From assembly GCF_040144835.1 (NCBI RefSeq), contig NZ_CP151632.1:2914001-2978000 (forward strand): 64,000 bases of DNA. Direction: 5' to 3'. The DNA comes from Microbacterium sp. LWS13-1.2. GTDB taxonomy: Bacteria > Actinomycetota > Actinomycetes > Actinomycetales > Microbacteriaceae. This document shows positions 10,387-21,239 of this stretch, in pieces. A program made the translations under genes and the position numbers. Numbering within the stretch: position 1 is the stretch's first letter; each line of letters begins with the position of its first letter. The notes under the pieces were generated by a model that did not search any database, had not been told where the DNA came from, and saw nothing but the letters and a program-made list of their open reading frames with translations.

Positions 10387-13300
10387 ATGAGATCCTCCGC
10401 ATGGCTGCGCGCTCGTCCCCGTGCGCTCGCTTCGGCGGGTGCGGTCACGGCCGCGGCCGTCACCCTCACGACGCTGGCCTTCGTGTACCAGGGTGTGCCG
10501 ACCACCGAGGTCGACCTCCATGACGGCGGCGTCTGGGTCACGAAGCAGTCGAGCCTCATGGTCGGCCATTTCAACCACGAGTCGCAGGTGCTCGACGGCG
10601 GGCTGCGGACGACGAGCGATGACTACGACATCCTCCAGTCCGGCGGCACGGTCCTCCTCGTCGACAACGCCGGCTCCGCGGTGAGCGTCATCGATCCGGG
10701 GATGGTCTCCCTGTCGGGGGCCGCCAGCCTGCCGGGCGACGCGAAGGTGGTGCTGGGCGGCACGACCGCCGCCATCCTCGACCGCGCGTCGGGCGATCTG
10801 TGGGTGCTGCCCGCCGAGAGCATCGGATCGTTCCAGATCGAGGGCGCCGATCCGACGACGAACCTCGGCGAGGGAGCGGATGTCGCGATCGGCGTCGACG
10901 GCATCGTCCACGGCGCGTCGGCCGAGACCGCGGAACTGGTCACGATACGGATGGGCGCGGACGACGCCCCCGAAGAGCCGGCGCGTGCCGCCCTGCCCGG
11001 CGTGGACGAGGACTCCGAGCTGTCGATCACCGCGGTCGGCGACAAGGCCGTGGTGCTCGACGCCTCCGACGGCACCGTCATCGCCGACGGCCGGGAGACC
11101 GAGATCGACGGCGGGCGAGATGCCGTGCTGCAGCAGCCGTCCGCCGCCTCCGACGCCGTCTCGGTGTCGACGGCGGCCGCGCTGGTGCGCGTGCCCTTCG
11201 ACGGCTCCGCGGAGACCTCCACCGATGCCGGCGGCGATGGCGCGCCGGCGTATCCGGTGTGGCTCGACGGCTGCGCCTACGCCGCCTGGAGCGGCTCCGG
11301 CCGCTTCGTGCGCGACTGTGCGGGAGACGCCGGCGATCTGGATGCCGACATCGACGGCGTCGAGCCGACCTCGCTGCTGCAGTTCCGCGTCAATCGCGAC
11401 GTCGTGGTGCTCAACGACATCGTCGGCGGGGCCACGTGGATGGCGGCCGAAGATCTGCAGCGCGTCGACAACTGGGACGAGCTGACTCCGCCCGAGGGCG
11501 AGACCGAAGAGGATGAGCAGACCACCGAGGAGACGACCGAGACGGTCCTCCCCGAGCGCTCCGACATCAACACCCCGCCGGACGCGAACGACGACGACCT
11601 CGGTGTCCGTCCGGGCCGCACCACGATCCTCCCGCTGCTCGACAACGACAGCGATCCCGATGGGGATGTGCTGACGACGCGGGTGCTCGACGGGGGGCCC
11701 TCCGTCGGCGAGGTGCAGTCGATCGACAACGGCCGGGCGCTGCAGATCGCGGTCCCCGAGGACGCCTCGGGGTCGGCATCCTTCAGTTATGAAGTCTCCG
11801 ACGGCCGCGGCGGCACCGACACAGCTCGAGTCTCCCTTTCGGTGCACGGCTGGGACGTCAACGCGCCGCCGACCCAGAAACGGGTGACGACCGTCGCCAT
11901 CGAAGCCGGCGGCACCATCACCTACAACGTGCTGCCGGACTGGATCGACCCGGACGGCGACGACGTCTTTCTCGGCACGGTGACGCCCGCGGAGGGCGAC
12001 GAGGCCGATTACACGTCGGACGGGCGCATCACCTACCGCGCCGTCGGTGGCACGCAGGGCCGGAAGGACGTCGAGATCTCAGTCTCCGACGGTACCGACG
12101 TCACGGTCGGCACGATCCGCTTCGACGTGCGGCCGGTCGGCTCCATCGACCCGGTGACCAACGCCGACTACATCGCCGTCCGCACCGGGCAGACGGCGAC
12201 CGTGTCGCCGCTCGTCAACGATGTGGGCGCCGGTCGCGAACCGCTGCGTCTCGCCCGCGTCGATCCCGTCTCCGGCACCGACATCGTGCCCGACTACGCC
12301 AACAAGACCTTCACCTTCCGCTCCGCGAGTCCCGGCACGTACTACGTGCAGTACATGGTGGCCGCCGGCACCGCGGGTGTGCCGGGCATCGTGCGGGTCG
12401 ACGTGATCCCCGAGGGCGAGACCGACCTGCCCCCGGTGGCGGTGCGCGACGTCGCGCTGCTGCCGAGCGGCGGCGAGGTGCTGGTCAACGTGCTGACCAA
12501 CGACTCCGATCCGTCCGGCGGCATCCTGGTGGTGCAGTCCGTCACGGTCGAGCCGAACTCCGGCATCGCCGTCGCCGTGCTGAACCACGAGACGCTCCGC
12601 ATCAGCGATCAGGCCGCTCTTTCGGAGCAGGTGCGGATCTCGTACCGCATCTCGAACGGCTCGCAGTCGGCCGAGGGCGACGTCATCGTCATCCCCATCC
12701 CTGCGCCGGCACAGCTGCGCCCGCCCGTCGCGAACGACGACCAGGTCGTGGTGCGCGCGGGCGACGTCGTCACGATCCCGGTGCTCGACAACGACTACCA
12801 CCCCAACGGGGACGCGATCCATGTCGCCCCGGATCTGATTCCGCCCCTGATCGAGCCCGAGGACGGCGAAGTCTTCGTCTCGCAGGACACGGTGCGCTTC
12901 CGCGCCTCCGAGAAGCCGGGCACCGTCTACGCCACCTATGAAGCGGTCGACAGCACGGGCCAGAAGGACGCCGGCTACATCACGATCCAGGTGCTGCCGG
13001 TGAACGAAGAGACCAATGCCGCTCCCCGCCCGCACGACCTCACCACTCGCGTGCTCGGCGGCACGCGGGTCCGCATCGCGGTGCCGCTGGACGGCATCGA
13101 CGCGGACGGCGACTCGGTCGAGCTCGTCGGCCTCGCATCCTCGCCGAGCAAGGGCCGCATCACCGAGACCGGCTCCGACTACCTCGTCTACGAGGCGTTG
13201 GACGACACCGCCGGTGTCGACACCTTCACATATCGCGTGCGCGACAGGCTCGGTGCGGAGGCCACGGCGACGATCCGGGTCGGGATCGCTCCGGCCGAAG

Positions 13301-16300
13301 GCGTGAACCAGGCTCCGTATGCGGTCAAGGACTCCGTCATCATGCGGCCAGACCGCTCGGTCGCCGTGCCGGTGCTCGCCAACGACTCCGACCCCGACGG
13401 CGACGAGTTCGGCATCGTCAAGAACGGGCTCATCCTGCCCGATGTCGCGGGCCTCGAGGCGAAGGTCGAAGGCAACCGCGTCGTCGTGACGTCGCCGTCG
13501 GAGCCGGTCGAGACGTCGCTGCAGTACACGATCCGCGACGCCCGCGGTGCGGAGGCGAAGGCCGTGCTGCAGATCACGGTGGCCGAGGACGTGCCGCTGC
13601 AGAAGCCGATCGCCCGCGACGACTACGTCCGCGCGGCCGACGTCGAGGACGGGGTCGTCGATCTCGAGGTGCTCGCCAACGACGAGGACCCCGACGGCAC
13701 CGTCGACGACCTCGAGCTGGAGGTCGCCAACGCGGACTCGCGTGTGCTTTCGGACGGCACCGTGCGCATCACGCTCGGCGACGCCGACCGCCTCGCCACC
13801 TACACGATCACCGACCGCGACGGGAACTCGGCATCCGCCTTCATCCACATTCCCGCGCTCTCGTCGCTGCCGCCGACGCTGGTGTCTGCCGAGCCGATCG
13901 AGGTCAAGAGCGGCGAGACCGTGGAGCTGCCGCTCTCGGAGCACGTCCGCTCTGCCGACGGGGGCAAGGTCGTCATCACCGAGGCGGCCAAGGTCACGGC
14001 GGCGCACGCCGACGGGTCGTCGCTGATCAAGGACCAGACCACGCTCGTCTACACGTCTGCCGGCGGGTACTTCGGCCCTGATGCGATCACCTTCGAGGTG
14101 ACCGACGGCACCGGCCCCGACGACCCGGAGGGTCGCAAGGCGACGCTGACCCTGCCGATCACCGTGCTGCCGCCCGAGAACCAGCAGCCGACGTTCGTCA
14201 ACGGACAGATGGATGTCGCACCCGGCGAGGACGCCACGTCGCTCGACCTCGGCGGTCTCACCACCGATCCCGACCCCGAGGACGCGGACCGCCTCGAGTT
14301 CGACATCGTCGGCGGGTCGCCCGACGGGATGACCGCGTCGGTCGAGGGCGACGAGCTGCGCGTCAGCGCCGCCGCGGAGACGAAGAAGGGCACCGCCGCG
14401 ACGCTCCGCCTGCGCATCACCGACGGCACCACCGAGCCCATCGAGGGCACCGTGACGATCCGCGTGATCGCGTCGACACGGGAACAGCCCACGGCCAACG
14501 ACGACGTGATCGACGAGGCCCACCAGGGCAAGACGATCACGGTGCCCGTGCTGAGCAACGACGTGAACCCGTTCCCCGACAAGCCGCTGAAGGTGACCAC
14601 CGCGGTCCTCGAGACCGGTCAGGGAGACGTCGACGTGGCGGGCGACCAGGTGCAGGTGACGCCCGACGCGAAGTTCTTCGGCACCATGGTGGTGCGCTAT
14701 CGGGTGCAGGACGCGACCGGTGACCCCGACCGCGAGGTCGAGGGCCGCATCCGGCTGACGGTGCAGGGCAAGCCCGACGCACCGGGCACGCCGACGGTCT
14801 CGAGCGTGCAGGACCGCACCGTCGTGCTGTCGTGGACGCCGCCGGCGAACAACGGCGCCGAGATAGAGCGCTACCTCGTCTCGTCGACCGCGGGCAACTA
14901 CGAGAAGGAGTGCCTCGCGACGACCTGCACGCTCGACGGCCTGACGAACAACGTCGAGTACAACTTCACGGTCGTGGCCGAGAACCGCGTCGGCCCGTCC
15001 GACCCGTCGGCGCCGTCCGAGACCGCGCGCCCCGACGCGCGTCCGGACACGCCGGCCGCACCGTCGCTGGTCTTCGGCGATCGCAGCCTCTCCGTGTCGT
15101 GGGTCACCCCGACGACCCCGGGCTCCCCGGTCGAGAAGTACAACCTCGAGATCTCGCCGGCGCCGCCGTCGGGCATCAGCCAGAAGACCGACGTCACGGG
15201 CAACTCGACCGTGTGGGACGGGCTGCAGAACGGCGTTGCGTACCAGGTGCGTGTACAGGCCCTCAACCGCGCGCCCGAGCCGTCGAGCTGGAGCCCGTGG
15301 TCGGTCAGCGAGATCCCGGCCCGGGCGCCAGACGCGCCCGCCGCGCCGACGACCGCGCGCCTCCAGCCCGTGGGATCGCAGGCGCAGATGCAGGTGACCT
15401 GGAACGCGCCCGCCGACAACGGCGATGCGGTCTCGGGGTACCAGCTCGACGTCCTCCGCGGATCGTCGCTGGTCAACTCCATCCCCGTCGCGGCGGGGCA
15501 GACGAGCCAGGCCGTCGTCGTGGACACCTCGACCACCGACTACACATTCCGGGTCCGTGCGCAGAACAAGGCCGGATGGGGTCAGTTCAGCGCGACCTCG
15601 GCGCCGCAGCGCGCCTTCACGCCGCCCGGGGCTCCGACGAACGTGACGGCGCGCGAGGGCGACCGCTCGCTCACCGTGAGCTACACACCGGGTGCGTCCA
15701 ACGGCGCGAACCCCGGGGAGCTGAGCTACCAGGCATCCGTCAACAACGGCGGCTGGCAGGCTCTGGCCGGCAACGGCGTAATCGGCGGCTTGACGAACGG
15801 GACGAACTACACGGTGCGGGTCCGGGCCGTCGCCACGGTGAACGGCGTCAGCGAGCCGGGCGCGGAGTCGGCGCCCTCCAACGCCGTGAAGCCCTACGGG
15901 CCCGTCCGCGACCCGAACGTGAGCGCGAGAGCGAGCGGCACGAGCATCACCTTCAGCTGGAGCCCGCCGACCGAGAACGGCCGCGCCATCACGGCGATGC
16001 AGATCCGCATCGACGGCGGCTCGTGGCAGGACGTGGCGCTGAACAACTCGCGGACCAACAACTACGGCTACAGCGAACGCCACACCATCGAGGCGCGCGC
16101 ACAGGATGCCGCCGGCCAGTGGAGCGGCATCGCCCAGGATGCCGCGACCACGGTGGCCGCACCCCAGCCGAAGGTATGGGTCACCAAGGGGAGCTCCGCA
16201 CAGGGGCAGCCCAACTGCAGCACTGCGCAGTGCGCGTACTTCCTCGTGCACACCGAGAACTTCCCCGCGGGCGACTACGCCGTCTCGTGCAACGCCACGG

Positions 16301-16455
16301 GGCCTTACGGCGGCACGCCGTTCGCCGGCGGCTCGACGAGGCACCTGCCCGCGAACGGGACGGTGCAGCTGGGCTGCTACTTCGGCGACGACGGCGAGCA
16401 GGTGTGGGTCTCGATCGGCGGCTGGGGCAACAGCGAGCGGCGAACCTGGCAGTAG
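10387..16455 (+). CDS. Giant Ig-like/FN3 repeat surface protein, copy 2
   Basis: This paralogue of the preceding gene has the same domain order: N-terminal anchor, beta-rich domain, acidic Thr-rich linker, about eleven Ig/cadherin-like repeats, five FN3 domains, four-Cys tail. It is also exactly 2022 residues, although the alignment needs compensating indels (about four residues fewer before the tail and four more in it). The Ig repeats and first FN3 domain are nearly identical to copy 1; the early beta-rich domain and FN3 domains 3-5 have diverged most, suggesting the two proteins present different outer surfaces. The gene ends 41 bases before moxR and is probably co-transcribed with it. AAA+ MoxR proteins usually act as chaperones for large or von Willebrand-type partners, so this protein is a natural client; that is inference. 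Confidence 0.85.
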   Translation: MRSSAWLRARPRALASAGAVTAAAVTLTTLAFVYQGVPTTEVDLHDGGVWVTKQSSLMVGHFNHESQVLDGGLRTTSDDYDILQSGGTVLLVDNAGSAVSVIDPGMVSLSGAASLPGDAKVVLGGTTAAILDRASGDLWVLPAESIGSFQIEGADPTTNLGEGADVAIGVDGIVHGASAETAELVTIRMGADDAPEEPARAALPGVDEDSELSITAVGDKAVVLDASDGTVIADGRETEIDGGRDAVLQQPSAASDAVSVSTAAALVRVPFDGSAETSTDAGGDGAPAYPVWLDGCAYAAWSGSGRFVRDCAGDAGDLDADIDGVEPTSLLQFRVNRDVVVLNDIVGGATWMAAEDLQRVDNWDELTPPEGETEEDEQTTEETTETVLPERSDINTPPDANDDDLGVRPGRTTILPLLDNDSDPDGDVLTTRVLDGGPSVGEVQSIDNGRALQIAVPEDASGSASFSYEVSDGRGGTDTARVSLSVHGWDVNAPPTQKRVTTVAIEAGGTITYNVLPDWIDPDGDDVFLGTVTPAEGDEADYTSDGRITYRAVGGTQGRKDVEISVSDGTDVTVGTIRFDVRPVGSIDPVTNADYIAVRTGQTATVSPLVNDVGAGREPLRLARVDPVSGTDIVPDYANKTFTFRSASPGTYYVQYMVAAGTAGVPGIVRVDVIPEGETDLPPVAVRDVALLPSGGEVLVNVLTNDSDPSGGILVVQSVTVEPNSGIAVAVLNHETLRISDQAALSEQVRISYRISNGSQSAEGDVIVIPIPAPAQLRPPVANDDQVVVRAGDVVTIPVLDNDYHPNGDAIHVAPDLIPPLIEPEDGEVFVSQDTVRFRASEKPGTVYATYEAVDSTGQKDAGYITIQVLPVNEETNAAPRPHDLTTRVLGGTRVRIAVPLDGIDADGDSVELVGLASSPSKGRITETGSDYLVYEALDDTAGVDTFTYRVRDRLGAEATATIRVGIAPAEGVNQAPYAVKDSVIMRPDRSVAVPVLANDSDPDGDEFGIVKNGLILPDVAGLEAKVEGNRVVVTSPSEPVETSLQYTIRDARGAEAKAVLQITVAEDVPLQKPIARDDYVRAADVEDGVVDLEVLANDEDPDGTVDDLELEVANADSRVLSDGTVRITLGDADRLATYTITDRDGNSASAFIHIPALSSLPPTLVSAEPIEVKSGETVELPLSEHVRSADGGKVVITEAAKVTAAHADGSSLIKDQTTLVYTSAGGYFGPDAITFEVTDGTGPDDPEGRKATLTLPITVLPPENQQPTFVNGQMDVAPGEDATSLDLGGLTTDPDPEDADRLEFDIVGGSPDGMTASVEGDELRVSAAAETKKGTAATLRLRITDGTTEPIEGTVTIRVIASTREQPTANDDVIDEAHQGKTITVPVLSNDVNPFPDKPLKVTTAVLETGQGDVDVAGDQVQVTPDAKFFGTMVVRYRVQDATGDPDREVEGRIRLTVQGKPDAPGTPTVSSVQDRTVVLSWTPPANNGAEIERYLVSSTAGNYEKECLATTCTLDGLTNNVEYNFTVVAENRVGPSDPSAPSETARPDARPDTPAAPSLVFGDRSLSVSWVTPTTPGSPVEKYNLEISPAPPSGISQKTDVTGNSTVWDGLQNGVAYQVRVQALNRAPEPSSWSPWSVSEIPARAPDAPAAPTTARLQPVGSQAQMQVTWNAPADNGDAVSGYQLDVLRGSSLVNSIPVAAGQTSQAVVVDTSTTDYTFRVRAQNKAGWGQFSATSAPQRAFTPPGAPTNVTAREGDRSLTVSYTPGASNGANPGELSYQASVNNGGWQALAGNGVIGGLTNGTNYTVRVRAVATVNGVSEPGAESAPSNAVKPYGPVRDPNVSARASGTSITFSWSPPTENGRAITAMQIRIDGGSWQDVALNNSRTNNYGYSERHTIEARAQDAAGQWSGIAQDAATTVAAPQPKVWVTKGSSAQGQPNCSTAQCAYFLVHTENFPAGDYAVSCNATGPYGGTPFAGGSTRHLPANGTVQLGCYFGDDGEQVWVSIGGWGNSERRTWQ

Positions 16456-16496
16456 CGACAGCTGCGAAGACGACTCATGAAAAGGAACGAATCACG

Positions 16497-17468
16497 ATGA
16501 CGATGACCCCCGAACAGGCGGCCTGGTTCCAGGGCACCTTCGCACGACTGGTCGACAACGTCGACCAGGCCCTCATGGGCAAGCGCGAGGTCGTCGCGCT
16601 CGTGCTGTCGGCGATGCTCGCGGAGGGCCACGTGCTGCTGGAGGATGCTCCGGGCACGGGCAAGACGAGCCTGGCCAAGGCGCTCGCGGCGACGGTGCAG
16701 GGCACCAGCAGCCGCATCCAGTTCACGCCCGACCTGCTGCCGTCCGACGTCACCGGCGTGACGATCTACGACCAGGCCTCGCACCGCTTCGAGTTCCACC
16801 GCGGCCCCGTGTTCGCCTCGATCGTGCTCGCCGACGAGATCAACCGCGCCTCGCCGAAGACGCAGTCGGCGCTGCTGGAGGTCATGGAGGAGTCGAGGAT
16901 CACGGTCGACGGCGTCACGCACGATGTCGGCCGTCCGTTCCTCGTGATCGCCACCCAGAACCCGATCGAGCAGGCGGGCACGTACAAGCTGCCCGAGGCC
17001 CAGCTCGACCGGTTCCTGGTCAAAACCTCGATCGGCTATCCCGACCTCGCGGTGGCCGAGCGCATCCTCGCCGGAGCCGCCGACCGCAACCCGTCGGCGC
17101 ACCTGCCCGCCATCATCACGACGGGCGCCGTCGCCGACATGGCCGACCTCGCCGGCACCGTGCACGTCGACCCCGCCGTGCTGCGCTACACGGCGCAGCT
17201 GGCCGAGGCGACGCGTGACGACGAGGCCACGCGCGTCGGCGTCTCGGTGCGCGGATCGCTCGCGATGATCCGCATCGCCAAGGTGTACGCCGCCGCACAG
17301 GGGCGCCACTTCGTGCTGCCCGACGACATCAAGGCGCTCGTCGCGCCGGTGTGGACCCACCGCATCGTGCTCGACCCCGAGGCGGAGTTCGCGGGCACGT
17401 CGGCCGAGACCGTCGTCGCGCGCGTGCTCGAGTCGATCGCCGCACCGCAGGCGAGGTCCGCGGCCTGA
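16497..17468 (+). CDS. MoxR family AAA+ ATPase
   Basis: The 323-residue product has Walker A APGTGKT (51-57), Walker B with DEINR (D113, E114), and the MoxR sensor segment ATQNPIEQAGTYKLPEAQLDRF. It is therefore an intact cytoplasmic MoxR ATPase of normal size. MoxR proteins are chaperone-like ATPases that help mature or activate partner complexes and are commonly next to DUF58 and transglutaminase-like genes, as here. The ATG at 16497 has AAAGGAA nine bases upstream. Its stop overlaps the next start by one base. No von Willebrand A-domain protein, the usual partner in MoxR-Bat operons, is present; the giant Ig/FN3 protein takes that place in the gene order. Confidence 0.93.
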   Translation: MTMTPEQAAWFQGTFARLVDNVDQALMGKREVVALVLSAMLAEGHVLLEDAPGTGKTSLAKALAATVQGTSSRIQFTPDLLPSDVTGVTIYDQASHRFEFHRGPVFASIVLADEINRASPKTQSALLEVMEESRITVDGVTHDVGRPFLVIATQNPIEQAGTYKLPEAQLDRFLVKTSIGYPDLAVAERILAGAADRNPSAHLPAIITTGAVADMADLAGTVHVDPAVLRYTAQLAEATRDDEATRVGVSVRGSLAMIRIAKVYAAAQGRHFVLPDDIKALVAPVWTHRIVLDPEAEFAGTSAETVVARVLESIAAPQARSAA

Positions 17469-18730
17469 TGACGACGGAGGCACTCGGGCAGGCGGCGGCC
17501 ACGGAGGACCGTCGCGCCTGGTACGGGCAGCTGGCGCTGGACGCGCTGCGCCGCGCCGGCGGCGTACTCGCACGCGTGTTCGCGGTCGTGCGCCCCGCCG
17601 CCTGGGTGCTTCTCGCCGGCGCCGTCGCGCTGTGGATCGCCGGGCGGTCGCTCGGCTGGTGGGAGCTGACCGTCGCGGCCGTCTCCATCGCCGTCGTGCT
17701 GCTGCTGTGCCTGCTGTTCCTCATCGGACGCACCGCCTACGACGTCTCCCTCGACCTCAACCGCACGCGCGTCGTCGTGGGCGAGCGCGCCATCGGCGCG
17801 CTGACGCTCTCGAACACCGGCTCGCGCGCCATCCTGCCATCCCGCGTGCTGCTGCCGGTCGGCAGCGGGCGCGGCGTCTTCGACGTGCAGCGGCTGGCGG
17901 CCGGCGAGTCCGCGGAGGAGCTCTTCGCGATCCCCACGTCGCGCCGCGCCGTCGTCAAGGTCGGGCCGGTGAGCGTCGTGCGCGGCGATCCCCTCGGCCT
18001 GTTCGAGCGCGTGCACCGTCGTGACGAGCCGGTCGACCTGTTCGTCCACCCGCGCACCGTGCTGTTCGACGGCCAGTCCCTCGGGTTCCTGCGCGACCTC
18101 GAGGGCCTTCCCGCCACCGATCTCTCACCCGACGACGTGTCGTTCCACGCCCTGCGCGAGTATCAGCCGGGCGACGACCTGCGCCACGTGCACTGGAAGT
18201 CGACCGCGCGCACCGGCCACATGATGGTGCGTCAGTACGAGGAGACGCGCCGCTCGCACTTCGTGATCGGCCTCTCGACGAGCCCCGCCGACTATCGGGA
18301 CGACGCGGAGTTCGAGCTCGCGATCTCCGCCGCCGGCTCGCTGGGGCTGCGGGCACTCCGCGACTCGCACCGCGTCGAGGTGCGGGTGCAGGAGCGCGCA
18401 CTGCCGTCCGGCACGGGTAAGCAGTTCCTCGACTCCCTCTCGGCGCTGGGTCAGTCCAAGCCGCGCGCGGGCACGGTCGTCGACCTCGCCGGCGTCGTGG
18501 CGGCCACCCTGCCGCTCGCGAGCGTCGTGGTGCTCGTGTGCGGCAGCAGGGTCGACGCGAACGACCTGCGCAGCGCCTGCAGCCGCCTTCCGTTCGGCGC
18601 GCGCGTCCTCGCGGTGGTCGCTGCTCCCGGCGAGGCCGCCCCGTCGCTGCGCCGCATCGGTGAGGCGGATGTCGTGACCCTCGGCGCGCTCGAGCAGCTG
18701 CCCAACGCGCTGCGGAAGGTCCTCGCATGA
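17468..18730 (+). CDS. DUF58 domain membrane protein
   Basis: The 420-residue protein has two closely spaced transmembrane segments (about 43-60 and 66-87) and then a cytoplasmic region with the DUF58 hallmark REYQPGDDLRHVHWKST (about 230-246). The DUF58 family pairs with MoxR ATPases and transglutaminase-like membrane proteins; its biochemical activity is not established. The ATG shares one base with the moxR stop and its own stop overlaps the next gene by four bases, so translation is probably coupled. The C-terminal half contains repeated short Ala/Val-rich strands without a recognisable catalytic motif. Confidence 0.9.
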   Translation: MTTEALGQAAATEDRRAWYGQLALDALRRAGGVLARVFAVVRPAAWVLLAGAVALWIAGRSLGWWELTVAAVSIAVVLLLCLLFLIGRTAYDVSLDLNRTRVVVGERAIGALTLSNTGSRAILPSRVLLPVGSGRGVFDVQRLAAGESAEELFAIPTSRRAVVKVGPVSVVRGDPLGLFERVHRRDEPVDLFVHPRTVLFDGQSLGFLRDLEGLPATDLSPDDVSFHALREYQPGDDLRHVHWKSTARTGHMMVRQYEETRRSHFVIGLSTSPADYRDDAEFELAISAAGSLGLRALRDSHRVEVRVQERALPSGTGKQFLDSLSALGQSKPRAGTVVDLAGVVAATLPLASVVVLVCGSRVDANDLRSACSRLPFGARVLAVVAAPGEAAPSLRRIGEADVVTLGALEQLPNALRKVLA

Positions 18731-21239
18731 CCGCCCCCGTCACGCCTCTGTCGCGCGCGGGATCCGCCCCGACGACGCGTTCCGCCGCACCGCGCGTCCC
18801 CGCGCCGCGTGCTGCGGGGGAGTCCCTCGCGCTCCGCCGGTGGATCCTCGACCTCGGCGCCGTGTCGCTGCTGCTCCTCATCCCCGTCGTGGGGTTCTGG
18901 CCGACGTTCGACGGCGCACGCTATCTGGTCGCGGCCCTCGGCGGGCTCGTGCTCGGCATGGCGCTGGGCGTCCTGGGCACGCTGTTCCGCTGGGGCATCC
19001 TCCTTCTGACGGGTGCCACGGTCGTCGCCTACTTCCTCTTCGGCGGCGCTCTCGCGCTGCCGAACGCCACGGTCGCCGGCGTCGTGCCGACGCTCGAGAC
19101 GCTGCGCCTCCTCGCTCTCGGCACCTTCATGTCGTGGAAGCAGCTGCTCACCACGATCGCTCCGGTGGCGACCGACGACGGCCACCTGATCGTGCCGTTC
19201 ATCCTCGCGCTGGTCGCGGCCGTGCTGACGACGTCCCTCGCGCTGCGGCTGCGCAACGCCGCGTGGTCGCTCATCCCCGCGGCCGCGTTCCTCGTGATCG
19301 AGATCGCGCTGGGCACCTCCGAGCCGTTCGTGCCGGTCGTCCAGGGCGTCGTGTTCGGGCTCGTTGCCGTGATCTGGCTGGCCCTGCGCCAGGCCTGGCA
19401 GCCGCAGGCGGCGGCGATCTCGGTCGGCGAAGGCGCGGCCAGCTCGGGCGCGGGCATCCGCAGGGTGCTGTCGGGTGCGGCGGTCATCGCCATCGCCGCG
19501 GTCATCGGCATCGCCACGAGCGGGTTCGCGGCACCGACATCCCCCCGCTACGTCCTGCGTGACGTCGTGATCCCGCCGTTCGACATCCGCGAGTTCGCGA
19601 GCCCCCTGCAGTCGTTCCGCGCCTACGTGCGCGACCACCCGGAGGACGCGCTCTTCACGGTCAGCGGACTGCCCGAGGGCGCCCGTGTGCGCCTGGCAAC
19701 CATGGACGCGTACAACGGCACCGTCTACAACGTCTCAGACGAGGGCAGCGGCTCGTCCAGCGCGTTCTCGCCCGCCCGCACCAACATGTCCGCCGGCGCC
19801 GAGGGCACCGAGGCGCAGGTGCACGTCGAGATCGGCGCCCTCGAGAGCGTGTGGATGCCGGATGCCGGCGCCGCCCGCAGCGTCACGTTCGACGGCGACC
19901 GGGCGGACGACCTGCGACGCACCGCGCACTACAACGAGGCGACGGAGACCGGCGTGGTGACGGCCGGCCTCGAGAAGGGCGACGCCTACACGATCGACGC
20001 GGTGATCCCCGAGGTCCCGAGCGACGAGCAGCTCGCCGACCAGGCGTTCGCGCCGCTGAAGATGCCGAAGCAGGAGGGCGTGCCCGAGAGCCTCGCCGAG
20101 ATCGCATCGAAGACCGTCGCCGAGGCGACGACCCCCGTCGAGCAGGTGCGCGCGCTGCAGCTGATGCTCTCGGAGGGCGGCTATTTCAGCCACGGCCTCG
20201 CCGGTCAGCCGCTCTCGCGTGCCGGCCACGGCGCCGAGCGGATCGCGACGCTGCTCGGCTCGCAGCAGATGGTGGGCGACGACGAGCAGTACGCCACGGC
20301 GATGGCGCTGCTCGCGTCGCAGGTGGGCATCCCCGCCCGCGTCGTCATGGGGTTCTACCCCGACGAGGATGCCGCGGACGCGCCGGTCTTCACCGCGACG
20401 GGCGACAACCTGCACGCGTGGGTCGAAGTCGCTTTCGACGACGCCGGCTGGGTGCCGTTCGATCCGACGCCCCCCGAGGACCAGGTCCCGAGCGACCAGA
20501 CGACGAAGCCGAAGGCAGACCCCAAGCCGCAGGTGCTGCAGCCGCCGCCCCCGCCGGCCGAGCCCGTCGACCTGCCGCCGACCGTCGCGGACGACCGCGG
20601 CTCGGAGGACGAGGACGGCCTCGACCTGGGCCTGCTGTGGACCATCGTGTCGATCGGCGTCGGCGTGCTGGGACTCCTCGCGGTCCTGCTCGCGCCCTTC
20701 ATCGTGATCGGGGCGCTCAAGGCCACCCGCCGCCGTCAGCGTCGCGACGCGGAGCGCGCGTCCGACCGCATCAGCGGCGGCTGGGATGAGCTGGTCGACC
20801 GTGCCACCGACTACGGGGCTCCGGTCCCTCCCGGCGCGACGCGCCAGGAGGAGGCGGGCGTGCTCACCGCAGCGCTCGCCGAGCCGCGCGTCGCGACGCT
20901 GGCGTCCCGTGCGGATCTCGAGGTGTTCGGTCCGACCGAGCCGACGCCCGATGACATCGACGCCTTCTGGACGCAGGTCGACGAGATCGTCGGCGGGATG
21001 GGCAAGGAGCGGTCGCTGTGGCAGCGGCTGCGCGCGCGGCTCAGCATCCGCTCGCTGCTCGAAGGCACCCGCTTCGCCCTGCCGGCACGTCACACGCCCC
21101 CGCCCCGCGCCGCGAAGCCTGCGACGAAGGGCGCGGCCGCCGAGCCGGACGCGTCCGACGCCGCGCCGTCGAAGCTCGCGCCTCGGCGCACGCGCGGGAG
21201 CCGCGCCGCAGAACCCGTCCATCCCCCGCAGGAGACCGA

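Larger units (their letters stand above)
3874..16455 (+). repeat. Tandem duplication of a 6.3-kb unit
   Basis: Two adjacent units (3874-10142 and 10179-16455), each with hairpin, leader and a 2022-codon gene, start their genes 6313 bases apart. Identity is mosaic. Blocks of perfect DNA identity, including synonymous sites, occur at 7488-7702 with 13801-14015 (215 bases), 8373-8482 (110 bases) and 8511-8690 with 14824-15003 (180 bases). They alternate with clearly diverged stretches such as 4385-4950 and the final FN3 and tail regions. This pattern is expected when an old duplication is partly homogenised by gene conversion. Confidence 0.9.

Noticed and set aside
12079..16344. Long antisense open frame opposite the second Ig/FN3 gene
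   Set aside because: Same composition bias as above; the coding strand has clear domains and codon bias.
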